Source: CAYVQF01 sp964454015 (GTDB lineage Bacteria; Myxococcota_A; Bradymonadia; UBA4248). Taken from it: a DNA stretch of 25,419 nt. Location of the stretch: contig CAYVQF010000072.1 in NCBI GenBank assembly GCA_964454015.1, positions 1-25,419 on the forward strand. The letters are read 5' to 3'. Below, piece by piece: positions 1 through 6,385 of this stretch. Both the position numbers and the translations under genes were made by a program. The notes below the pieces were generated by a model. That model did no database searches, was not told the origin of the DNA, and worked only from the letters and a program-made list of their open reading frames with translations. Every line of letters begins with the position of its first letter. Within the stretch, counting starts at the first letter, position 1.

Positions 1-58
1 CTAGACCCCACCCTGCCAACCACCCCGCGGCCCCCGGCCGCCATGAGGAGAGAGCCCC

Positions 59-430
59 ATGACACGCCAACAAAAATGGGCCAAAGAGGCCTTGAAGCGG
101 GTTCAAGCTTACCAGGGACCCGACGAGAAGAAGTACCGCACCCTGTGCATGCGCACCCCCGCCTTGATCCAACAGAGCGGCCTGGTCCAAGCCCTGGCCT
201 TTCTCCGCGCTCGCGACGGCGAAGAAGGGAAACGCTTCTGCAGCGATTTGGCTGCAGTCTATGCCCCAGAACAAGCCGCCAAAGGAGACCCAGGCGAGCG
301 ACTCCAGACCTTGGCCCAGAGCACGGACGCCCTCCTGGCCTACATGACCCTGACTCGGGATCTCATCGACGTGGCCATCTGGATGCGGCGCTTTGCCCAA
401 GCGGAGCTCAAGTCTGACGAAAACGAGTGA
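59..430 (+). CDS. cmr5: Type III-B CRISPR module subunit Cmr5
   Basis: Small (123 aa) alpha-helical subunit of the Cmr effector complex, which sits in the belly of the crRNA-guided RNA-targeting complex next to Cmr4. It starts with the polar helix typical of Cmr5 (MTRQQKWAKEAL) and has a second conserved-looking segment, CMRTPALIQQSGLVQALAF (about residues 31-49), matching the family pattern of a lid helix followed by 'P.li..nGL...laf'. Length is normal for the family. ATG at 59 is preceded by a purine-rich Shine-Dalgarno (GAGGAGAGAG, 44-53). A TAG at 2-4 may be the end of the gene to the left, probably another cmr gene, but this cannot be read. The next gene, cmr6, starts 43 nt after the stop and supports the assignment strongly. 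Confidence 0.88.
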   Translation: MTRQQKWAKEALKRVQAYQGPDEKKYRTLCMRTPALIQQSGLVQALAFLRARDGEEGKRFCSDLAAVYAPEQAAKGDPGERLQTLAQSTDALLAYMTLTRDLIDVAIWMRRFAQAELKSDENE

Positions 431-473
431 ACCCTTTTGCATCGCCTCTCTCGGCGCTGAGGAAGACACCCCC

Positions 474-1895
474 ATGCAAGCACGAAGAAATCGCCTGCGC
501 GCAACCCAATGCCAAAAAAGCAGCCACGTCGGCCTCTGGCTCGCCAAGTATCTCCCCTTCCAGACCACCGGCGGGATTGACGCCGACGAGGTCAAGAACG
601 CCAAGTCCCAGCACTTGCAAGCCGTCAAGGAACACGAGATCCCCAAAGGTTACCAAGAAGCCTACGCCCTGCGCCGCGACGCCTTCCTCGACCACCACCA
701 GGTCGAAGTCGCCTGCTTCAAGGTCAACGGGCGCATGGTCATCGGCCTCGGGGCCCACTGTGCCCTCGAGACAGGCCTCACCCTCGACCGCACCTGGGGC
801 GTGCCCGTCATCCCGGGCTCGGCCCTCAAGGGTTTGGCCGCCGCCACGGCCCACCAGCTCCTCGAAGACCAGGACTGGCGTAAACGCATCTTCGACGCCA
901 ACAACCCGGCGCCCACCAGCCACGAGCGCCTCTTCGGCACCCCAGGCCAGCGCGGCGCCCTCATCTTCCACGACGCCTGGCTCATCCCCCCGGAACAGAC
1001 CCTACCCCTTTACCCCGACGTCATGACCGTCCATCACCCGGACTACTACAAAGGCGAGGACGCGCCGCCTTCCGATCTCGACAGCCCCATACCCATCTCC
1101 TTCATCTCCGTCGGCGGCACCTTCCTCATCGCCCTCGAAGGTCCGCCCGCGGCGACCCAGGCAGCCCTGGATATACTCACCATCGGCTTGTGTGAGTTGG
1201 GCATCGGCGCCAAGACCTCCTCGGGCTACGGCCGCTTGGAACTTGATAACAACGAAAGCGAGCGTCTCCACCGCGCGCGACGAGAGCAGGAGAGCCGCGC
1301 CAAAGAAGCCGCCGCCCAGGCCCGCGTCGCTTCCGAAAACGCCGAACTGCCGCGCCTCGCGCCGCTCCAGCGCTGGGAGATCTTGGTAGCCCGGGCCAGC
1401 GCCAACGAACAGCACCTCTACGATCTGGCGCGCAAGCTCGATCCGGCTGACCACTGCAAGGGCATTGAGATCGAAGGCCTCTCCCTATCCGGCCACCTCG
1501 ACGGGCAAGTGGATTGGGAGGAAGAGAAGCGCGCCTTGGCCACCGCCCTGCTCGCCTGCCCCCAGGTGCAAACATGGCGCAGTAGCAAAGGCATCGCCCT
1601 CGGCGGCACCAAGATCAGTGAGAGCAAGGTAAAAGAACTCGTCATAGCGCTGCAGACCCTTGTGAAGCCGGATACTGAAACTAAGGACCCACCGGAGTGG
1701 AAAGCGAAGCTAGATGCAATGGACAAGGGCCAACTAAGAACCTACGCCGAAGCCCTCATGGCCCAGGGTCTGAGCGCCTCAGCAGAGGAACTCGCCCGCG
1801 CCCTGGAGCGGGTCAAGGCGCTCTTTGGCGGCAAAAAGGCCAAGGACAACGATAAAAGGTTCTTCAAAAACTTCGCTGATTTCTGCAAAAAGTGA
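474..1895 (+). CDS. cmr6: Type III-B RAMP protein Cmr6 with long C-terminal extension
   Basis: RAMP (Cas7-like) subunit that caps the Cmr complex next to Cmr1. Family marks seen: WGVPVIPGSALKG (residues 108-120), FGTPGQRGALIFHDA (154-168) and the glycine-rich signature GIGAKTSSGYGRL (243-255). These span about 260 residues, the usual size of the RAMP fold. The remaining roughly 210 residues are extra: a strongly charged, Arg/Glu/Ala-rich helical stretch (about 260-305) and a mixed domain to residue 473 with a Lys-rich end. I do not recognise this tail. ATG 474 is preferred because a GAGGAAG-like site (459-466) precedes it; an in-frame TTG at 393 would overlap cmr5 and adds 27 residues that look unconserved. 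The tail is in the same reading frame with no stop, so it is a real fusion or extension. Confidence 0.88.
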   Translation: MQARRNRLRATQCQKSSHVGLWLAKYLPFQTTGGIDADEVKNAKSQHLQAVKEHEIPKGYQEAYALRRDAFLDHHQVEVACFKVNGRMVIGLGAHCALETGLTLDRTWGVPVIPGSALKGLAAATAHQLLEDQDWRKRIFDANNPAPTSHERLFGTPGQRGALIFHDAWLIPPEQTLPLYPDVMTVHHPDYYKGEDAPPSDLDSPIPISFISVGGTFLIALEGPPAATQAALDILTIGLCELGIGAKTSSGYGRLELDNNESERLHRARREQESRAKEAAAQARVASENAELPRLAPLQRWEILVARASANEQHLYDLARKLDPADHCKGIEIEGLSLSGHLDGQVDWEEEKRALATALLACPQVQTWRSSKGIALGGTKISESKVKELVIALQTLVKPDTETKDPPEWKAKLDAMDKGQLRTYAEALMAQGLSASAEELARALERVKALFGGKKAKDNDKRFFKNFADFCKK

Positions 1896-1942
1896 GTCTG
1901 CGCTGCCCACCACCCACTGCAACGCCTCGTCACGGAGTCACC

Positions 1943-3679
1943 ATGCGCACTCGCCTCGTCTCCATCCTCGGCCTCGGCCCCATCAACTCTGAAGCACCAC
2001 ACTACGAAACCACGGTCTATCGCCGCGACGAAGTGCCGTCCCAGCCTACCCCCCTCGTCCAGACGGCCCTGGCCGAGCTCTACGGCGCCGCGTCCACCGT
2101 CATCATCGCCAGCGCCAAGGTCCGCGAACGGTGGCTCGACACGGGCCTCTTCGCCCAGCACTTCAGCGGCCCCTGCACGGTCATCGATGTCCCCGACGGA
2201 GGCGGCACGGAGGATCGCTGGGAGCTCTTCCGCGCCTTCCAGAGGGCCCTCAGCCTCGACCCCATCGCGGCCGCTGGCGAAGACGCGCCGCCGCAGGAGA
2301 TCCTCTTCGACGTCACCCATGGCTTTCGCCTCCAACCCATGTTGGGCCTGGCCGCCCTCGACTTCACCCTCGCCGAGTGGCGCCGCGCCGACCTCTCACC
2401 CGAACAGTGCCCCAACGTGCGCGTCCTTTACGGCGCCTTCGAAGCCAAGGACGCCCAGGGCCACGCCCCCATCTGGGACCTCAGCGAGGTGATCACCGCG
2501 GGCGCTTGGAACCGCGCCATCGACGCCTTGCTGCGCTACGGCCGCGCCGACGACCTCGAATTCTTGGCCACCACCACCTCGGCCGCGGCCATCAAAGAAG
2601 CCCAGAGCCGCGGCATCAAAGGCTCGGCACTCAGCTCCTATTCTGCCCTCAAGGGCCTCGGCAAGGCGGCGCGCACCTTCGCTGACGACCTGGCCCTCAA
2701 CCGCACCCCGGCGATCCTCAACAACAGCGCCAAGGGCTTGCTCGCCCAGCTCCAGAGCGAGAGCATCGCCGCCTGGAAGCAACGCCTCCCGGTCATCACC
2801 CAGGCCTTGGACGCCCTCGTCGCGACCGTCGCCCCCCTCCAGGCAGAGAAGATGTTCTCCCCCGAAGGCATGCGGGCGATTCGCGCCTTGGCCGCGCTCC
2901 AGTTTCGCACCCAGCGCTTCGCCGCCCTCGCCTCTACCCTGGGTGAAGCCTTGACCACCCTCTACTGCGCCGCCCGCGGCCTCCCCTGGGGACCCGAACC
3001 AGAGCACCGCGAATTTCAGAATGAGCGGGGCTTTCGCGACGATATCACCAACACAGACAGTCAACTGGCTCGTACCCCAGATCGCATTGAAGACAATCTC
3101 CACCGCGACCTGCTGACCCTCATCTCCAGCCTCAAGCAGACCCGCAACGACGTGGCCCACGCGGGCTATCGCAGCTCCGCCTCCAAGGCCCAGGATCTAC
3201 GCCGCCTCCTCAACGACTACCTCAATCAATTTTCGGCCATCAGCGACCGGGTCCTCACCGCGCAACAGCCGGCGCCCTTCCTCAACTTCACCAACCACCC
3301 CGTGAGCACCTGGAGCGACGCCCAACGCGACGCGGCCCTGGCCCTGGCCCTCGGCAACCCAGCGGATCTCCCGCAGGGCATGCCCCACGTCGATCCCAAG
3401 TGTGACGGCAAGGCCATCAACGAGATGGCCCAAGAACTCGCCGACGCCGCCAAGAAGCAAGGCGTGCGCGGCGCCGCCGTCCAAGGCGAGCACAGCCTGA
3501 GCTTCGCCTTGACGGCGGCTTTGCATGCCCATGGGGTGCGGGTCTTCGTCGCCACCAGCGAGCGCCTCGTCGAGGAAGAGGAGCGCCACGGCGCCAAGGT
3601 CGCCGTCCACCACTTCAACTTCCAACAGTGGCGCGAGCTGCTCCCTTACCACGCCCCCAAGAACAGCGATGCCGACTGA
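1943..3679 (+). CDS. CARF-HEPN CRISPR ancillary nuclease (Csx1/TIGR02221-like) with an added C-terminal domain
   Basis: Ancillary effector of type III systems: the CARF domain binds the cyclic oligoadenylate made by Cas10 and switches on a HEPN ribonuclease. Seen in the 578-aa product: an N-terminal Rossmann-type strand (RLVSILGLG, 4-12), the DxTHG signature DVTHG (123-127) defining the TIGR02221/Csx1/Csx2 group, a long helical region (about 190-440) and the HEPN catalytic motif RNDVAH (R401, H406). After this comes an independent-looking domain (about 446-567) with FLNFTNHP, W457, VDP (483-485), VQGE (513-516) and ATSER (537-541). That pattern resembles small stand-alone proteins found near type III loci; I cannot name the family safely. 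ATG 1943 with ACGGAG upstream is chosen over an upstream in-frame GTG. It overlaps cas6 by 11 nt, implying translational coupling. Cytoplasmic. Confidence 0.85.
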   Translation: MRTRLVSILGLGPINSEAPHYETTVYRRDEVPSQPTPLVQTALAELYGAASTVIIASAKVRERWLDTGLFAQHFSGPCTVIDVPDGGGTEDRWELFRAFQRALSLDPIAAAGEDAPPQEILFDVTHGFRLQPMLGLAALDFTLAEWRRADLSPEQCPNVRVLYGAFEAKDAQGHAPIWDLSEVITAGAWNRAIDALLRYGRADDLEFLATTTSAAAIKEAQSRGIKGSALSSYSALKGLGKAARTFADDLALNRTPAILNNSAKGLLAQLQSESIAAWKQRLPVITQALDALVATVAPLQAEKMFSPEGMRAIRALAALQFRTQRFAALASTLGEALTTLYCAARGLPWGPEPEHREFQNERGFRDDITNTDSQLARTPDRIEDNLHRDLLTLISSLKQTRNDVAHAGYRSSASKAQDLRRLLNDYLNQFSAISDRVLTAQQPAPFLNFTNHPVSTWSDAQRDAALALALGNPADLPQGMPHVDPKCDGKAINEMAQELADAAKKQGVRGAAVQGEHSLSFALTAALHAHGVRVFVATSERLVEEEERHGAKVAVHHFNFQQWRELLPYHAPKNSDAD

Positions 3680-4670
3680 GCCACCCTCTGCCCACCCCTT
3701 CCTCCGCGTCCTCGACCTGCGCTGCACCTTGAGCGCCCTGGGCCCGGTGCAACTGCCGGACTTCATGGGCACCACCCTCAGGGGCGGCCTCGGTCAGGCC
3801 TTCCGCAGGCTCGCCTGCACCACCCGCAGCCCCAGTTGCGACGGCTGCGCTTTCCGCCGCACTTGCGCCTACGCCCAGGTCTGGGAGCCACTCCCTCCGC
3901 CCGACGCGCCCAAGCGCTTTGCCTCCCCGCCCCGGCCCTATGTCGTCGAGGTCCCTGCGCCCGCCACGCCAACCCAGCTCGCCTACGGCGACCCGCTCAG
4001 CTTCAACCTCAAGCTCTTCGGCAGCGCCAGCCAACACTGGCCCTTCTTCGTCCTCGCCGTTCGCGATGCCGCTTTCGAGGGCCTGGGGCGGCAGCGCGGG
4101 CGCCTGCGCCTCGAGACGGTACACCCCAGCCAACAGCCACTACACCTGCTCTTCACCCCCACTACGGGGCTCAACGGCGGCCCCGACCCCCTCCCCCTGC
4201 GCATCGACACCGCCCCCCCCGCCAAAGCCCCCTCTCCCTGCCTCCGCTTGGACTTCTGCACCCCGCTCCACCTCAAGGACAACAGCCGCCATCAGCCCCG
4301 CTTCGACCCGGTGACCTTCACCGCCCGCCTCGCCGACCGCCTGGATCTCCTCACCGCCCTCTACGAAGACGACGCGCCGCGCCTGCCCTTCGTCGCCTTG
4401 CGCGAGGCGGCCGCCAAGGTCCAAGTCATCAAAGCCCACACTGCGCCGGTCAAGTTCAAGCGCTTCTCCAGCCGCGCCGGCGCCGTCCCCATGGCCGGCA
4501 TCAGCGGCGCCGTGGACCTCGCCGGTGTCGCGCCGGAGCTCTTCGCCTTGTGGCGCTGCGCGGCTTACATCCACGTGGGTAAGCAAGCGGTCTTTGGCTT
4601 TGGCCAGGTGCGCCTCAGCGAGCTGCCCCGCAACGCCGCGAACCGTTCTGCGGCCACGCCGCCTGGCTAA
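3669..4670 (+). CDS. cas6: CRISPR pre-crRNA processing endoribonuclease Cas6
   Basis: RAMP-fold ribonuclease that cuts the precursor crRNA within each repeat. The 333-aa product matches the Cas6 C-terminal-domain family (PF10040 type): an N-terminal segment with a cysteine cluster (C50, C57, C60, C66; SPSCDGCAF then C66AYAQVWEP), a central beta-rich region, CLRLDFCTPL (191-200), and the terminal glycine-rich RNA-binding loop HVGKQAVFGFGQVRL (302-316). The cysteines may bind zinc or be a relic. ATG 3669 lies inside the end of the CARF-HEPN gene (11-nt overlap, different frame); the open frame extends further upstream but only in the shadow of that gene. Its presence shows that the locus, or the genome, carries an array to process, though none is in the window. 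Confidence 0.85.
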   Translation: MPTEPPSAHPFLRVLDLRCTLSALGPVQLPDFMGTTLRGGLGQAFRRLACTTRSPSCDGCAFRRTCAYAQVWEPLPPPDAPKRFASPPRPYVVEVPAPATPTQLAYGDPLSFNLKLFGSASQHWPFFVLAVRDAAFEGLGRQRGRLRLETVHPSQQPLHLLFTPTTGLNGGPDPLPLRIDTAPPAKAPSPCLRLDFCTPLHLKDNSRHQPRFDPVTFTARLADRLDLLTALYEDDAPRLPFVALREAAAKVQVIKAHTAPVKFKRFSSRAGAVPMAGISGAVDLAGVAPELFALWRCAAYIHVGKQAVFGFGQVRLSELPRNAANRSAATPPG

Positions 4671-4769
4671 AGCAGGCGCACCGCATTATTCTGGCGCTGC
4701 CCCGCGGCGCTGCTGCCGTCCGTGGCGAACCCTGCGCCGCACAAGCTCAACCACATCTGAGGCTGCACG

Positions 4770-6380
4770 ATGATCATCAAAAAGTGCCGCTACTTTGAGC
4801 AGCAGATTCAACAACTGCGTCAGCAAGACATCCACACACACTCTATCGTTTCCGCAGCCGACCGCAATCTCAAAGCCATCCAACGCGAAGATTATTGGCA
4901 CAAGAATCAACATGCCCAGCCGCCTTCCAAAGGACCGCGCCAAGCCAGGCTAATTCCTCTTTCCAACGGGTACTTTATCTTGGGCTTCGTCATCGATGAC
5001 TGCTTTCTCGCTTTGTTCCTCAGTAAGCCCCGCAGTACCCTTGAAATGTGGCTCGCAGCGCATGAAGGCCTGCACTTGATCTATTATCCCAATAACAATG
5101 CACCCGCAATCTATCGGAAACCGTTGAATCCTCCCCAAACATCATCGTTGAATCTGCCAAGCATCGACCAAGTTATCATCCAAGAGCAGCGTACGCACCC
5201 ACAATCCTCGCCTTCGCTTTTGCCCAGACCGTCCATTGCCAAGAAGCACGACCCGAATCAACGTCATATTCCAGTGTTCAATGAAAAGATTCGCAGCGAA
5301 CTTTCTGCTCTCTGCGCTCCAAAAATGCCAGGGCAAGTGAGCATAACCCCAAAGCCCATTCCTGAACACTGGAGTGATAAAGAAGCCTCCTCGGCAAAGG
5401 GATGCGTGGAGCTTCGGGACACTGCAATACCAAACCTTGAGCTCGCCTCCAAGCAGCTCATCAACGCACCGCAAGAACAAATCATCAACGCACCGCAAGA
5501 ACAAATCATCAACGCACCGCAAGTAAATCGTTTCGCTACACAGTGTTCAGGAACGTTTTTCCCGAACGATTTTTCCTCGCGGCTTTACAAGCACCTAAAG
5601 AAATGGGGACAAGAACAATCCTTCCGCAACCGGACCCTCGACCGCGCCGACGCCGAAACCTGGCCCCACTGGCTGCTGTCGCGCCTCAATAAGTCCTTGG
5701 GCGAAGACTCGGATGCGCACTGGTTCACCCTCTTCGCCCTCGGCGAGTGTCAGGGCCTCGGGCGAACCTCCAACGCCCATCACCTGGCTTTCCTCCAGAT
5801 GCTCGATCGCCATGGCTGGTGGCAGACCTTCGTCGACAGCGCCGACCCGCACCACTGGATGGAGGTCCTCCGCGCCTGGCAGGACAGCGCTGACACCAAC
5901 TTCCGCCATTGGATGCGCCTCTTCCCCGCCTTCTATCAGCTCCGCCGCTACCTCGGGGAGTATCGCCAGCTCATCAGAGAAATCGAACACAGCGACAGCC
6001 CGCACCGCGCCATGCACTTCTTCTCCCCCCGCAGCCACCCCCGGGTCAGAGGCGCTGGCCGCCGCTTCAACATCCCCGATTACCCCTCGGACATCGGCCG
6101 CCACTGGGTGCTGCGCGAGCTCTTTCGCCGCGGCATCCTCCACGGCGAACACCTCCACCCCCTCTGCTGGTTTCCCTCGCAGCGCATCTGCAACGTCATC
6201 AACCACATCACCATCCACGCCGCCTTCAACGACATTCTCAAAAACCACGTCAAGTCCATGGCCATCCACAGCACGGTCAAGCACTTCATCGCCCAATCCG
6301 ATCTCGACCTCCCCCTGCACCTCCACTTCGCCTTTGATCTCGCTCTGGATCCACTGGCCAAAAAGACGCCCTCTACCTAG
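4770..6380 (+). CDS. Unrecognised 536-aa protein, composite in base composition, partner of the downstream helicase
   Basis: I do not recognise this family. The gene starts 99 nt after cas6 (ATG 4770, TGAGG at 4758-4762) and stops 5 nt before the helicase ATG, so the two are almost certainly cotranslated partners. It has two parts. Residues 1 to about 283 are A+T-richer, Gln/Asn/Pro/Ser-rich and low in complexity towards the end, with three 8-residue repeats INAPQEQI coded by a 24-bp tandem repeat (5460-5531). Residues about 284-536 are high-GC like the neighbours, rich in Trp, His and Arg (e.g. HWFTLFALGECQGLG, LDRHGWWQTF, HWMRLFPAFYQLRRYL, RRFNIPDYPSD), and look like a compact alpha-helical domain ending in many His residues. 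No catalytic motif, signal peptide or membrane segment is obvious. A defence or CRISPR-accessory role is inferred from context only. Confidence 0.75.
   Translation: MIIKKCRYFEQQIQQLRQQDIHTHSIVSAADRNLKAIQREDYWHKNQHAQPPSKGPRQARLIPLSNGYFILGFVIDDCFLALFLSKPRSTLEMWLAAHEGLHLIYYPNNNAPAIYRKPLNPPQTSSLNLPSIDQVIIQEQRTHPQSSPSLLPRPSIAKKHDPNQRHIPVFNEKIRSELSALCAPKMPGQVSITPKPIPEHWSDKEASSAKGCVELRDTAIPNLELASKQLINAPQEQIINAPQEQIINAPQVNRFATQCSGTFFPNDFSSRLYKHLKKWGQEQSFRNRTLDRADAETWPHWLLSRLNKSLGEDSDAHWFTLFALGECQGLGRTSNAHHLAFLQMLDRHGWWQTFVDSADPHHWMEVLRAWQDSADTNFRHWMRLFPAFYQLRRYLGEYRQLIREIEHSDSPHRAMHFFSPRSHPRVRGAGRRFNIPDYPSDIGRHWVLRELFRRGILHGEHLHPLCWFPSQRICNVINHITIHAAFNDILKNHVKSMAIHSTVKHFIAQSDLDLPLHLHFAFDLALDPLAKKTPST
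5460..5531 (+). repeat. 24-bp tandem repeat inside the composite gene
   Basis: Three consecutive units of 24 bp starting ATCAACGCACCGCAAGAA; the third is exact for 16 bases and then diverges. The unit length is a multiple of three, so copy-number change keeps the frame and adds or removes INAPQEQI in the protein. It lies in the linker-like region just before the composition shift at about 5620. Confidence 0.9.
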
Positions 6381-6385
6381 GATTC

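Noticed and set aside
43..417. Alternative frame over cmr5
   Set aside because: Arg/Pro/Ser-rich shadow product; the frame at 59-430 has the Cmr5 pattern and the ribosome-binding site.
393..473. TTG start 27 codons upstream for cmr6
   Set aside because: It overlaps cmr5, has no clear ribosome-binding site, and the added residues look like shadow sequence; ATG 474 has a purine-rich site.
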